The notes under the pieces are model-generated. The model was not told the DNA's origin and did not search any database. It saw only the letters and a list, made by a program, of their open reading frames with translations. Shown in pieces: positions 49,909 through 58,777 of a stretch of 64,000 nt of DNA. The stretch lies in assembly GCA_013791955.1 (NCBI GenBank), contig VMSW01000007.1, forward strand, positions 124,001 to 188,000, in the 5' to 3' direction. Origin of the DNA: Propionicimonas sp. GTDB lineage: Bacteria; Actinomycetota; Actinomycetes; Propionibacteriales; Propionibacteriaceae. A program made the position numbers and the translations under genes. Each line of letters starts with the position of its first letter. Within the stretch, counting starts at the first letter, position 1.

Positions 49909-51012
49909 TTAGGCGTCGCGTTGAGTGGCTAGGCGCACTAGCTCGGCCAGGGCAGCGGTGGCGGCAGCGGGTAACTCGGCGGCGGCCAACTCGGCCAGTG
50001 CGCGGGCCGCTTCAGTCTCGATTTCGGCTTCGGTGGCGGCCAGCGCCCCGCACCCGTTGATGATCTGCTGTGCTCGGGCCACCTCGACTGCATCTAGCCG
50101 GCGGCCGAGCAGGGAGTCGAGTTCGTCAGCTTCGGCCTGTGTGGTGGCGGCCATCGCCTTGGCCACCAGCACGGTCAGCTTGCCTTCGCGTAGGTCGTCA
50201 CCGGCAGGCTTGCCGGTGACCGCTTCGTCGCCGAACACCCCCAGCACATCGTCGCGGAACTGGAAGCCCCGGCCGAGCGGGGAACCAATGCGCGCCAGCC
50301 CGGCCAGCAACTCAGCTGAACCGCCGCCCAACGCGGCCCCGATCTGCAGCGGCCGGATCACCGTGTAGCGGGCGGTCTTGTGCTCCACCACCCGCTGGAT
50401 CTGGTCGATCACGGAAGCCGGGTCACTGCGCGCGTCCAGGGGTGGCCGGGTTTGCGCGGTGACGTCGAGCACCTGGCCGACATTCACTTCTTCGCGCACC
50501 AAGGCCGCCAGCGGCGCAGCCGCGGCGAGCCGCTGCGCTGGGGCGCCACAGTTGGCGAACATCTCCGCTGACCACAGCAGCAGCAGGTCACCCAGCAGAA
50601 TCGCTGCGGCCCGGCCGAAATCGACCGCCGAGCCACGGCGCTGGGCTGCGGCATGCCAGTTTTCGAACTGCACGTGGGCTGCCGGTATCCCCCGACGGGT
50701 CGCTGATTGGTCCATCACATCGTCGTGGACGAGCGCGGCGACATGCAGCAGATCCAGGCTGGCAGCGGCTTTGAGCACATGCTCGGGCACCTCGACCCCG
50801 CCAGTGGCGGCCAGGTAACCCCAGCAGCAGAAGGCCGGTCGCACCCGCTTTCCGCCGGTGGTAAAGGCGCGGGCCAGCTCGATCAGGGGGGCCGTCTCGG
50901 TGCCGAACTCGGCCAGCGCGGCGGCGCGCCCGTCCAGGAAGGCAGACAGTTCACCGCTCACGGCGGCGCGGAAATCCTCCGACAGGGGTTCTTCGGGGTT
51001 GAGCGTGACCAC
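49909..51012 (-). CDS. Polyprenyl (geranylgeranyl-type) diphosphate synthase
   Basis: 367 residues. First Asp-rich motif LVHDDVMDQSATRRG (DDxMD), second FRDDVLGVFGD (DDxLG), and GGKRVRPAFCCWGY with the allylic-binding residues. Condenses IPP with allylic diphosphates; product length is not decidable by eye. The second motif lacks the final Asp of DDxxD (DDVLG), as in several actinobacterial idsA-type enzymes. TAGGCT at 51019-51024 ends 6 bases before the GTG (leaderless). Orthologue of the gene flanking pknL in mycobacteria. Confidence 0.9.
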   Translation of the reverse strand: MVTLNPEEPLSEDFRAAVSGELSAFLDGRAAALAEFGTETAPLIELARAFTTGGKRVRPAFCCWGYLAATGGVEVPEHVLKAAASLDLLHVAALVHDDVMDQSATRRGIPAAHVQFENWHAAAQRRGSAVDFGRAAAILLGDLLLLWSAEMFANCGAPAQRLAAAAPLAALVREEVNVGQVLDVTAQTRPPLDARSDPASVIDQIQRVVEHKTARYTVIRPLQIGAALGGGSAELLAGLARIGSPLGRGFQFRDDVLGVFGDEAVTGKPAGDDLREGKLTVLVAKAMAATTQAEADELDSLLGRRLDAVEVARAQQIINGCGALAATEAEIETEAARALAELAAAELPAAATAALAELVRLATQRDA

Positions 51013-51018
51013 GCCCGC

Positions 51019-51063
51019 AGCCTAGACCAGCAGGGTCACCGCTACCGGGTGGTGGCATAAGCT
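51019..51063. promoter_or_regulatory. Divergent -10 boxes for polyprenyl synthase and metF
   Basis: Minus strand TAGGCT (51019-51024) serves the synthase, plus strand TAAGCT (51058-51063) serves metF. Start codons are 58 bases apart, so the two promoters share their upstream region and probably compete. Confidence 0.55.
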
Positions 51064-51070
51064 GCCGCCC

Positions 51071-51976
51071 ATGTCTGATGCTCCTGCGACGGTTGCCGAT
51101 CTGCTGAACAACGCCGAGTCGGCCACAATGTCGTTCGAGTTCTTCCCGCCCAAGGACGATGCCGGCACCACCCAGCTGCTGGCTGCCATTGAGGCGCTGC
51201 AGCCGCTTCGTCCCGATTTCGTCTCGGTGACCTACGGTGCCACCGGCTCCAGCCGGGAGCGGACGATCGATGCCACTTTGCTGATCAGCGAGCGCACCGA
51301 TGCCATCACCATGGGCCACCTGACCTGCGTCAGCCAGTCGGTCGAGGAGTTGCGCGGCGCCCTTGGCGCCTACGCCGATGCTGGGGTGGGGCACATCCTG
51401 GCGGTCCGCGGCGATCCGCCCGGCGGCCCGACCGCGGCGTGGGAGCGGCACCCCGATGGTTTGGAGAATGCCACCGAGCTAGTGCGGCTGGTGAAGCAGG
51501 CTGGCGATTTCTGCGTGGGGGTCGCTGCTTTCCCCGACGGCCATCCCGAGCAGCATGACTTCGACCTGGACGCTCGCATCCTGGCCGAGAAGGAGCAGGC
51601 TGGCGCGGAGTTCGCGATCACCCAGCTGTTCTTCGATCCGGCCGCCTATTTCCGGCTGATCGAGCGGGTGCGCGCCCTTGGGTGTGAGCTGCCGATCATC
51701 GCCGGCATCATGCCGGTCACCAATATCTCCCAGATCGAGCGGTTCGCCACTTTCTCCGGTGCCGACCTGCCCGCCGCGGTGGTCGCCCGGTTGCGGGCGG
51801 TGGCTGATGACCCCGACGCGGTGCGTGAAGTTGGCACCGAAATCGCCGTGGAACTGTGCGACACCTTGTTGGCTGGGGGAGCCCCGGGCCTGCAGTTCTT
51901 CACCCAGAACCGGTCGAAGGCCACCGCGCAGATCCTGGAGCAGTTGCGCCAGATTCCGCCGCACTCGGCGTCTTGA
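51071..51976 (+). CDS. metF: 5,10-methylenetetrahydrofolate reductase
   Basis: Makes methyl-THF for methionine synthesis using FAD. 301 residues. Motifs: MSFEFFPPKDD, FVSVTYGATGS, HLTCVSQS, ILAVRGDPPGG, GVAAFPDGHPE and FAITQLFFDPAAYF. TAAGCT ends 7 bases before the ATG (leaderless). Downstream of C1 units made by GcvT. Confidence 0.94.
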   Translation: MSDAPATVADLLNNAESATMSFEFFPPKDDAGTTQLLAAIEALQPLRPDFVSVTYGATGSSRERTIDATLLISERTDAITMGHLTCVSQSVEELRGALGAYADAGVGHILAVRGDPPGGPTAAWERHPDGLENATELVRLVKQAGDFCVGVAAFPDGHPEQHDFDLDARILAEKEQAGAEFAITQLFFDPAAYFRLIERVRALGCELPIIAGIMPVTNISQIERFATFSGADLPAAVVARLRAVADDPDAVREVGTEIAVELCDTLLAGGAPGLQFFTQNRSKATAQILEQLRQIPPHSAS

Positions 51977-51988
51977 CCCCGGCAGTCG

Positions 51989-52028
51989 CCGTCCCCCCGA
52001 CAGCCGCAGAGTGGTGGGGGGGGGACGG
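51989..52028. terminator. Hairpin between converging metF and helR
   Basis: CCGTCCCCCC (51989-51998) pairs with GGGGGGACGG (52019-52028), 20-base loop. It includes a run of nine G at 52016-52024. Terminator-like without T-run. Confidence 0.5.
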
Positions 52029-52031
52029 GGA

Positions 52032-54194
52032 TCAGGGCCGCCAGGCGCCTTCGTCGTCCAGATCGATGGTGACCAGGCGCTGGGTGGGTCGAGTTAGGGC
52101 CACATAGAGCACTCGCTCGCCACCAGGAGATTCGGCAACGATCTGATCCGGTGAGACCACCACGACGGCGTCGTATTCAAGGCCTTTGGCGTTCAGCGGG
52201 CTGATGAAGCTGATCCGGTCGGCTGCGGCTTGCACCGCTGGCAACTCGGCCGCCAGTAGCCCCGACAACCTTGGTGGCGCGGCGATCACCGCGATGGTGC
52301 CGGCTACCTGGCCAGCCAGGTCGCTGAGCACCTGCTCCAGCTGCTGGGGCAGCTCGGCTTCGGAGGTATTGAGCAGCAGCGGATCCACGCCGGTGGCGCG
52401 GACGGCGTGCGGCAGGTCCGCCTCGGGGAAGTTGCGGCTCACCACCTTGGCGGCCAGCTCGAACACCTCCGACGGGCTGCGGTAGTTGGTGCTCAACCGG
52501 AACCTACGGTTGGGGGCGTGGCCGATCAGCGCGTCCAGGGCCTGCTCCACCTCGCCCAGGTCCGGCCAGGAGCTTTGGGCTGGGTCGCCGACAATCGTCC
52601 AGCTCGCCTCCGAACCTCGGCGGCGCAGCATTCGCCACTGCATTGGGGAAATGTCCTGGGCCTCGTCAACCAGCACGTGGGCGAAGGTGTCGTAAGGCTC
52701 GTCGTCGGGGTCGTATTCGCGGCGGTGGCTGAGTAGGTCGGCGGTGGTGACCACCTCGCTCATCTCGGTGCCATCAGGCAGGAACATCAGCGGCTCATCG
52801 GCCTCGTCGACCTGCACCGGCCCGATGATCTCCAGCAACTCATCCAGCAGGGCGACGTCGGCCACCGACCAATCGTCGAAAGTGAAGGACGCGGCCAGCT
52901 CGGCCTGTTCGGCAGCCGAGAGCAGTCCGTCGGCGACTCGCGCCACCACCAGTGGGTCGGCGAGTCGGCGCAGCACGGTGGCTGCGTCCAGGTCGGGCCA
53001 CCAGGCCTGGAGGAACATCCGATAGGCGGCCGAATCGGTGATCAGCTCACTGACGACGTCAAACTCGAGTTCTAGGTCGGCGGGCACTTTGGCATAAAGG
53101 GCATGCAGGACCGCAGTCTGGGCAGCTTCGCGGGCGGCGTTCACCTTGTGGCGAGCCAACACCTCGCGGCGCAGTCGAGCCAGCTCTTCGGCGTCCAGGC
53201 GCAGCGCGTCGCCCTTCACCGTGACCCGCACCTCGGGGGCTTCGGTGAGTGGCAGGTTCACCAGGCGCTTCAGCACGGTGGTCATCCGCAGGCTGCCCTT
53301 CACGGTGGCCGCGGCTGCTGAATCGATCCGGTGGGCCGACAGCTGCAGGGAATCGACCGCCACGCCGCCGATTGGGCGGAGGGTGACCGAATCTTCGCCG
53401 AGGCTGGGCAGCACCCGTTCGATGTAGTTCATGAACAGACCCGAGGGGCCGACCACCAGGATCCCGCCGCGCTCGAAGCGGCGGCGGTTGGAGTAGAGCA
53501 GATAGGCCGCGCGATGCAGGGCCACCACGGTCTTGCCGGTGCCGGGTCCGCCAGCGATCACGGTCACACCGCGGTAGTCGGCGCGGATCGCCTCGTCTTG
53601 TTCAGCCTGAATGGTGGCCACGATGTCGCGCATTCGCGGACCGCGGGCCCGCTTGAGGGCCGCCATCAGCGCACCTTCACCGATTACCGGCAGGTCTGGG
53701 GGAGCAGCAGCTGAGTCGAGCAGATCGTCCTCGATGCCAATCACGATGTCGTTGCGGCAGCGCAGCACTCGGCGGCGCACCACGTCCATCGGATCGGAGG
53801 CAGTGGCCCGATAGAAGGGTTCGGCTGCCCGCGCGCGCCAGTCGATCACCAGCGGCTCGTATTCGTCGTCGCGAACGCCGAGGCGCCCGATATAGCGAAT
53901 CTCGGCGTCGGTGTGGTCCAGGCGGCCGAAAACCAGGCCTTCGTGCTCGGCGTCGAGCTGGGCGAGGCGTCGGGCGGCTTGGAAGGCGAAGGCGTCGCGT
54001 TCGAACAGTGCGGTGCCGTCTTCCTCCCGCATCCAGGTCTGGCGGTCGGAGCGATAGATCTTCTGGCCTTCAGAGGCAACCTTCTTGGCCGACTTCGTGG
54101 CCTTCTTGAGGTGCTTGTAGACCAAATCCACATGTGCCTGCTCAATTGCGAGTTCGCGCTCGAGTGCGGTGGGTGTTGGCACAGCTGATTCCAC
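52032..54194 (-). CDS. helR: HelD/HelR-type RNA polymerase-recycling ATPase
   Basis: 720 residues. N-terminal coiled coil (LAIEQAHVDLVYKHLKKATK) of the type that enters the RNA polymerase secondary channel. Two UvrD-like lobes: Q-motif QAEQDEAIRA, Walker A GGPGTGKT (Lys221), motif II VDEAQDISPMQW and late motif YVALTRPTQRL. Class II HelD proteins free stalled polymerase and can confer rifampicin tolerance. Starts GTG with AAGGA upstream; the promoter overlaps an inverted repeat. Confidence 0.9.
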   Translation of the reverse strand: MESAVPTPTALERELAIEQAHVDLVYKHLKKATKSAKKVASEGQKIYRSDRQTWMREEDGTALFERDAFAFQAARRLAQLDAEHEGLVFGRLDHTDAEIRYIGRLGVRDDEYEPLVIDWRARAAEPFYRATASDPMDVVRRRVLRCRNDIVIGIEDDLLDSAAAPPDLPVIGEGALMAALKRARGPRMRDIVATIQAEQDEAIRADYRGVTVIAGGPGTGKTVVALHRAAYLLYSNRRRFERGGILVVGPSGLFMNYIERVLPSLGEDSVTLRPIGGVAVDSLQLSAHRIDSAAAATVKGSLRMTTVLKRLVNLPLTEAPEVRVTVKGDALRLDAEELARLRREVLARHKVNAAREAAQTAVLHALYAKVPADLELEFDVVSELITDSAAYRMFLQAWWPDLDAATVLRRLADPLVVARVADGLLSAAEQAELAASFTFDDWSVADVALLDELLEIIGPVQVDEADEPLMFLPDGTEMSEVVTTADLLSHRREYDPDDEPYDTFAHVLVDEAQDISPMQWRMLRRRGSEASWTIVGDPAQSSWPDLGEVEQALDALIGHAPNRRFRLSTNYRSPSEVFELAAKVVSRNFPEADLPHAVRATGVDPLLLNTSEAELPQQLEQVLSDLAGQVAGTIAVIAAPPRLSGLLAAELPAVQAAADRISFISPLNAKGLEYDAVVVVSPDQIVAESPGGERVLYVALTRPTQRLVTIDLDDEGAWRP

Positions 54195-54195
54195 T

Positions 54196-54232
54196 AGTAG
54201 TCCTTCTGCAAAGCGTGCGACGGACTACTTTA
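54196..54232 (-). promoter_or_regulatory. helR promoter and overlapping inverted repeat
   Basis: AGTAGTCC and GGACTACT arms (54196-54203 and 54222-54229), 18 bases apart. Minus-strand TAAAGT at 54227-54232 is a likely -10 box that overlaps one arm; the other arm overlaps the ribosome site. Since transcription would start inside the repeat, a DNA operator is more likely than an RNA hairpin. Confidence 0.5.
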
Positions 54233-54292
54233 CGCCGTTTCGGCGCGGCTGGGGCAGAACTGGTGGGACGGACCGGGAAAATCGCGGCCGAA

Positions 54293-54685
54293 TCAAGATG
54301 ATTTGGGCGTCTTGGTGGGCCCGTTGAGCTTGGTCATCGCCAATGCGGCCACGATGCCCACATGGGCGACGAAGGTGTAGGCGAGCATCCCAGCACCGAC
54401 GGCGTCCCAGCCGGCAGGGGAGGTAAGGATCGTGAAGTTGCCCACCGCGATCAGCACCGCCGCGGTCAGCACGCACACCAGCACGCTCACCCAGTCATAG
54501 CCGCGCCGCCAGCCAAGCACTGCGCCACCAGCGGCGAGCGCCACGGGCGCGAAAGACCCGCAATAGAGGGTCACCAGGTTTGCCACCTCGCTTGCCGCTA
54601 GCGGAAGGCTGGCCACCGCCAGCCACCCGGCCACCAAAGCCACCACGCCGGCTAAATACGGCCAGCTATTCGCCACGCGCTTCAT
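54293..54685 (-). CDS. Small four-helix membrane protein
   Basis: 130 residues, nearly all hydrophobic: four helices (YLAGVVALVAGWLAVASLPL, LVTLYCGSFAPVALAAGGAV, VSVLVCVLTAAVLIAVGNF, AGMLAYTFVAHVGIVAAL), short basic ends. AAGGGG upstream of the ATG. No family recognised; lies between helR and infA, same strand as helR. Confidence 0.65.
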   Translation of the reverse strand: MKRVANSWPYLAGVVALVAGWLAVASLPLAASEVANLVTLYCGSFAPVALAAGGAVLGWRRGYDWVSVLVCVLTAAVLIAVGNFTILTSPAGWDAVGAGMLAYTFVAHVGIVAALAMTKLNGPTKTPKSS

Positions 54686-54768
54686 TCCAGCCCCTTCGCC
54701 AAGTGAGTTGCGCTGGGTAGGCTACGCCCATGCTCGGTGGGGACGGGTTAGCCCACGCTGGAGCTGAT

Positions 54769-54798
54769 TTGGGGCGACTAGCTCCGGTGGCGTACCCT
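54769..54798 (+). promoter_or_regulatory. Candidate promoter of the infA-rplQ operon
   Basis: TTGGGG (54769-54774), 18-base spacer, TACCCT (54793-54798). The infA ATG is 63 bases further, leaving a normal leader. Confidence 0.5.
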
Positions 54799-54861
54799 TG
54801 ACCCTTGCACGACCTGTGCTCACAGGGGCGTGCGCCCACACAAGTTCAGCGATTGGGAGTA

Positions 54862-55083
54862 ATGGCGAAGAAGGAAGGCGCCCTCGAACTCGAGGGAACG
54901 ATCGTCGAGGCACTGCCGAATGCCATGTTCCGGGTGGAACTGGCCAACGGGCACAAGGTGCTGGCGACCATCAGCGGCAAGATGCGACAGCACTACATTC
55001 GCATCATTCCGGCCGACCGCGTCGTCGTCGAGCTATCTCCCTATGACCTGACCCGTGGACGCATCGTCTTCCGGCACCGGTAA
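54862..55083 (+). CDS. infA: Translation initiation factor IF-1
   Basis: 73 residues, single OB fold: [39 protein letters not shown], and [14 protein letters not shown]. Binds the 30S A site. ATG 54862 with GGGAG upstream. First gene of the alpha-type ribosomal operon. Confidence 0.97.
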   Translation: MAKKEGALELEGTIVEALPNAMFRVELANGHKVLATISGKMRQHYIRIIPADRVVVELSPYDLTRGRIVFRHR

Positions 55084-55160
55084 GCAACACCCGCAAGAAT
55101 CCACCACCAGTCCGTTCGTAGGGCATCCCTGCGTCCGGCGATGAGTCAGAAAGTTGCTCG

Positions 55161-55274
55161 ATGAAGGTTCAGCCGAGCGTCAAGAAGATGTGCGAGAAGT
55201 GCAAGGTGATCCGCCGCAACGGTCGCGTGATGGTGATCTGCGACAACCCGCGTCACAAGCAGCGCCAGGGCTGA
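55161..55274 (+). CDS. rpmJ: 50S ribosomal protein L36
   Basis: 37 residues, [20 protein letters not shown] then [17 protein letters not shown]. The zinc-ribbon Cys11, Cys14, Cys27 and His32 (the C+ form) are all present. Confidence 0.97.
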   Translation: MKVQPSVKKMCEKCKVIRRNGRVMVICDNPRHKQRQG

Positions 55275-55300
55275 CATCTAGTCAACCGGGCCCCGCTGGT

Positions 55301-55318
55301 CCTGAGCTTGTCGAAGGG
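55301..55318 (+). repeat. Interspersed CCTGAGCTTGTCGAAGGG element
   Basis: Near-identical to 57005-57023 (CTGAGCCTGTCGAAGGG). It sits in the 248-base gap between rpmJ and rpsM, which also holds CCCCGG-ACGAAGG-CCGGGG (55415-55433). I recall both motifs as dispersed intergenic repeats in other genomes. Confidence 0.6.
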
Positions 55319-55478
55319 CTCTCGCGGGACGCGGAACACCGGCTTCACGGTCGACACAACTGAATACACCGAAAAACGTGATCGCAACACCGAGACGCAA
55401 CTCCCGGTGACCACCCCCGGACGAAGGCCGGGGCCCACGCCATCCAGGCGAGGGGACGCATCACGCCAGACACCTTCG

Positions 55479-55500
55479 CGAGTCGGGTGACACCGACTCG
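55479..55500 (+). promoter_or_regulatory. rpsM leader hairpin
   Basis: CGAGTCGG-GTGACA-CCGACTCG, perfect 8-pair stem 22 bases before the rpsM ATG. ACTCG at 55504-55508, beside the ribosome site, could pair with the left arm instead, so a switch for S4-type autoregulation is conceivable. Confidence 0.45.
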
Positions 55501-55522
55501 GAAACTCGAAAGGTACGTGCAA

Positions 55523-55897
55523 ATGGCACGCCTCATCGGGGTAGATCTGCCGCGCGAAAAGCGTCTCGAGATCGCCCTAACCTACGTGTACGGCGTTGGC
55601 CGTACCCGCGCCAAGGAGACTCTGGCGGCCACTGGGATCAGTGGCGACATCCGTGTCCATCAACTCACCGACGAACAGCTCGTTGCGCTTCGTGATCACA
55701 TCGAAGCCAGCTACGAGACTGAGGGCGACCTGCGCCGCAGTGTGGCTGCCGATATCCGTCGCAAGATCGAGATCGGCTCCTACCAGGGCCGTCGCCATCG
55801 CCAGGGCTTACCGGTCCGGGGACAACGCACCCGCACCAATGCCCGCACCCGCAAGGGCAAGAAGAAGGCCGTCGCCGGGAAGAAGAAGGCCCGCTAA
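55523..55897 (+). CDS. rpsM: 30S ribosomal protein S13
   Basis: 124 residues: [20 protein letters not shown], helix-two-turn-helix region [11 protein letters not shown], and the basic [20 protein letters not shown] tail contacting 16S rRNA and S19. ATG 55523 with GAAAGG; the frame from 55487 is a shadow. Confidence 0.97.
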   Translation: MARLIGVDLPREKRLEIALTYVYGVGRTRAKETLAATGISGDIRVHQLTDEQLVALRDHIEASYETEGDLRRSVAADIRRKIEIGSYQGRRHRQGLPVRGQRTRTNARTRKGKKKAVAGKKKAR

Positions 55898-55931
55898 CCG
55901 CGGCCTCAGGACAGGATCCAGGAGTAACTGA

Positions 55932-56348
55932 ATGGCTACTGCAGGCCGCAGTGCGAGCGCCAAAAATGCCAAGAGCAAGGTGCGTCGCAAGGAAAAGAAG
56001 AACGTTGTCGCCGGCCAGGCGCACATCAAGTCCACGTTCAACAACACGATCATCTCGATCACCGATCCGACTGGCGCGGTGATCTCATGGGCCTCTGCCG
56101 GCACCGTCGGCTTCAAGGGCTCGCGGAAGTCCACCCCGTTCGCCGCGCAGATGGCAGCTGAGGCTGCCGGACGCCGGGCCATGGAGCATGGCATGAAGCG
56201 GGTAGACGTCTTCGTCAAGGGTCCGGGCTCCGGCCGCGAGACCGCGATCCGTTCGCTGGGCGCTGTTGGCCTTGAGATCGGTCCGATCGCTGATGTGACC
56301 CCGGTGCCGCATAACGGTTGCCGTCCGCCCAAGCGCCGTCGCGTCTGA
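55932..56348 (+). CDS. rpsK: 30S ribosomal protein S11
   Basis: 138 residues: [51 protein letters not shown] and the C-terminal [15 protein letters not shown]. Platform protein of the 30S subunit. Actinobacterial N-terminal extension rich in Lys and Ala. Confidence 0.97.
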   Translation: MATAGRSASAKNAKSKVRRKEKKNVVAGQAHIKSTFNNTIISITDPTGAVISWASAGTVGFKGSRKSTPFAAQMAAEAAGRRAMEHGMKRVDVFVKGPGSGRETAIRSLGAVGLEIGPIADVTPVPHNGCRPPKRRRV

Positions 56349-56374
56349 GCCCGAGCCGAAGAGGAGAATAGAAA

Positions 56375-56980
56375 ATGGCCCGTTATACCGGACCCATGTC
56401 CAAGAAGTCCCGCCGGCTCGGCACCGACCTGGTTGGTAACGACAAGGCTTTCGAGCACCGTCCTTACCCGCCGGGCATGCATGGCCGCGGCCGCACCAAG
56501 GAGAGCGAGTACCTGCTGCAGCTCCGCGAGAAGCAGAAGGCTCGTTACGCCTACGGCATTCTGGAGAAGCAGTTCCGTCGCTACTACGAGGAAGCCAACC
56601 GGTTGGCCGGCAAGACCGGTGACAACCTGCTGGTCATTCTCGAGTCCCGTCTGGACAACGTGATCTACCGCGCTGGTTTCGCCAACACCCGCCGCCAGGC
56701 CCGCCAGTTGGTCGTCCACGGCCACCTGATGGTCAACGGCAAGAAGGTCAACGTGCCCAGCTACCGGGTCAGCGCCTACGACGTGATCGATGTTCGTCCC
56801 AAGAGCGCCAACCTGCACCCGCTGGTGATCGCTCGGGAGACCTTCAACGAGCAGGCCGTTCCGGGCTGGCTCACCTCCCGTCCGAACAAGGGCCGGATCC
56901 TGGTGCACCAGTTGCCGGTACGCGAGCAGATCGTCATCGACGTCACCGAACAGCTGATCGTCGAGCTCTACTCCAAGTAA
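56375..56980 (+). CDS. rpsD: 30S ribosomal protein S4
   Basis: 201 residues, zinc-free form: MARYTGPMSKKSRRLGTDL, KQKARYAYGILEKQFRRYYE and the S4 RNA-binding fold RLDNVIYRAGFANTRRQARQ. Primary 16S binder and, in many bacteria, translational repressor of this operon. Confidence 0.97.
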   Translation: MARYTGPMSKKSRRLGTDLVGNDKAFEHRPYPPGMHGRGRTKESEYLLQLREKQKARYAYGILEKQFRRYYEEANRLAGKTGDNLLVILESRLDNVIYRAGFANTRRQARQLVVHGHLMVNGKKVNVPSYRVSAYDVIDVRPKSANLHPLVIARETFNEQAVPGWLTSRPNKGRILVHQLPVREQIVIDVTEQLIVELYSK

Positions 56981-56987
56981 GACCGCT

Positions 56988-57039
56988 GGTTCTCCTCCCC
57001 AGATCCCTGAGCCTGTCGAAGGGTGTGGGGAGGAGAACC
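56988..57039 (+). repeat. Hairpin with interspersed repeat between rpsD and rpoA
   Basis: GGTTCTCCTCCCC (56988-57000) pairs perfectly with GGGGAGGAGAACC (57027-57039). The 26-base loop holds CCCTGAGCCTGTCGAAGGG (57005-57023), the element also seen at 55301-55318. No T-run; may be a processing or attenuation site inside the operon. Confidence 0.65.
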
Positions 57040-57120
57040 GGTACCCAGACCTAACTGCCGCTCAGAGCGTGCGGCGGAACAAATCACCGTCAAATGGTGG
57101 GCGGTGGAGAGGAAGAAAAC

Positions 57121-58125
57121 ATGCTCATCGCACAGCGTCCGATCCTGAGTGAAGAGGTTGTTGACGAGTACCGTTCGCGGTTCGTCATTGAGCCTTTGGA
57201 GCCCGGTTTCGGTTACACCCTTGGCAACTCGATGCGTCGCACCCTGCTGTCGTCCATTCCGGGCGCGGCCGTGACCAGCGTCAAGATCGAGGGCAACCAG
57301 CACGAGTTCTCCACGGTTCCTGGTGTCGTCGAGGACGTCACCGAGATCATCTTGAACCTCAAGGGCCTGGTGCTCTCCTCCGAGGAGGACGAGCCGGTAG
57401 TGATGTACCTGCGCAAGTCTGGCGCCGGTGCGGTTACCGCTGCCGACATCGCCCCGCCGGCCGGGGTGGAGATCCACAACCCGGAGATGCACATCGCCAC
57501 CTTGAACGATGAGGGTCGCATCGAGATGGAACTGGTCGTCGAGCGTGGCCGTGGCTACGTTTCGGGGGCTCAGAACAAGAACCCCGATGCCGAGATCGGC
57601 CGTATTCCGGTCGACTCGATCTACTCCCCGGTGCTCAAGGTCACCTACAAGGTCGAGGCCACCCGCGTGGAGCAGCGCACCGACTTCGACAAGCTGATCG
57701 TGGACGTGGAGACCAAGACCTCCATCCTGCCGCGAGACGCGATGGCCTCAGCTGGTAAGACCCTGGTCGAACTGTTCGGCCTGGCTCGCGAGCTGAACGC
57801 CGACGCCGAGGGCATCGAAATCGGTCCCTCGCCGGTGGACGAGCAGCTGGCTGCCGACCTGGCACTGCCGGTGGAAGACCTCAAGCTCACCCAGCGCAGC
57901 TACAACTGCCTCAAGCGTGAGGGCATTCACACGGTCAGCGAGCTGGTCTCCCGCACCGAGCAGGACCTGCTGGACATCCGCAACTTCGGCTCCAAGTCGA
58001 TCGAAGAGGTCAAGCTGCGCCTGCAGGAGATGGGCCTTTCGCTGAAGGACAGCTCCCCGCGGTTCGACCCGCTGAGCGCTCTGGCCAACTACGACAGTGA
58101 CGTCGACTACGACGACACTTACTGA
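57121..58125 (+). CDS. rpoA: DNA-directed RNA polymerase alpha subunit
   Basis: 334 residues: N-terminal assembly domain ([20 protein letters not shown]), flexible linker, and C-terminal DNA/UP-element-binding domain ([20 protein letters not shown]). ATG 57121 with GGAAG; the earlier ATG at 57094 has no clear site. Confidence 0.98.
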   Translation: MLIAQRPILSEEVVDEYRSRFVIEPLEPGFGYTLGNSMRRTLLSSIPGAAVTSVKIEGNQHEFSTVPGVVEDVTEIILNLKGLVLSSEEDEPVVMYLRKSGAGAVTAADIAPPAGVEIHNPEMHIATLNDEGRIEMELVVERGRGYVSGAQNKNPDAEIGRIPVDSIYSPVLKVTYKVEATRVEQRTDFDKLIVDVETKTSILPRDAMASAGKTLVELFGLARELNADAEGIEIGPSPVDEQLAADLALPVEDLKLTQRSYNCLKREGIHTVSELVSRTEQDLLDIRNFGSKSIEEVKLRLQEMGLSLKDSSPRFDPLSALANYDSDVDYDDTY

Positions 58126-58142
58126 TCAGGAGATAGACGACA

Positions 58143-58691
58143 ATGCCAAAGCCGACTAAGGGTCCCCGTTTCGGCGGTAGCCCGGCCCACCAGCGGATCA
58201 TCCTGGCCAACCTGGCCACGCAGCTGTTCCAGCACGGCAAAATCACGACCACTGAGGCCAAGGCCAAGCGGGTTCAGCCGCTGGCCGATCGCCTGATCAG
58301 CAAGGCCAAGCGTGGCGATCTGCATAACCGTCGCTTGGTGCTGCAGACCGTCAGGGACCAGGCCGTGGTTCGGACGCTCTTCAACGAAATCGCCCCGGCC
58401 GTGGCCGAGCGCGAGGGTGGCTACACCCGGATCACCAAGATCGGGCCACGTAAGGGCGACAACGCCCCCATGGCCGTGATCGAGGTCATCACCGAGTCCG
58501 TCGAAGAGTCGCGGGCGGCCAAGGCCAAGGGCGCTGGCAAGCCGGCGAAGGCCGAGCCCAAGGCTGCCGCGAAGAAGGCTCCGGCCAAGAAGGCTGAAGC
58601 CAAGAAGCCGACCGAAGAGGTCGTCGAGACTGAAGTGGTTGAAGCCGCTGAGGTTGAAGCCGTCGAGGCTGAAGCCGACGAAAAGGCCTGA
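58143..58691 (+). CDS. rplQ: 50S ribosomal protein L17 with acidic/basic extension
   Basis: 182 residues. The first 120 or so are L17 ([40 protein letters not shown]). The remaining 60 are a low-complexity actinobacterial tail: Lys/Ala-rich ([15 protein letters not shown]) then Glu-rich ([20 protein letters not shown]). AGGAGATAG upstream. Last gene of the operon. Confidence 0.97.
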   Translation: MPKPTKGPRFGGSPAHQRIILANLATQLFQHGKITTTEAKAKRVQPLADRLISKAKRGDLHNRRLVLQTVRDQAVVRTLFNEIAPAVAEREGGYTRITKIGPRKGDNAPMAVIEVITESVEESRAAKAKGAGKPAKAEPKAAAKKAPAKKAEAKKPTEEVVETEVVEAAEVEAVEAEADEKA

Positions 58692-58703
58692 GCTGCAGAA
58701 TCA

Positions 58704-58738
58704 AACCGCCCGTCCCCGGATTTCGGGGGCGGGCGGTT
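58704..58738 (+). terminator. Terminator of the infA-rplQ operon
   Basis: 15-pair stem AACCGCCCGTCCCCG/CGGGGGCGGGCGGTT, one G-T pair, GATTT loop, 12 bases after the rplQ stop. T-run short. Confidence 0.85.
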
Positions 58739-58777
58739 CTGCATTGGCTATCCAAGGGGCGCGCGGGGTGACAAAGT

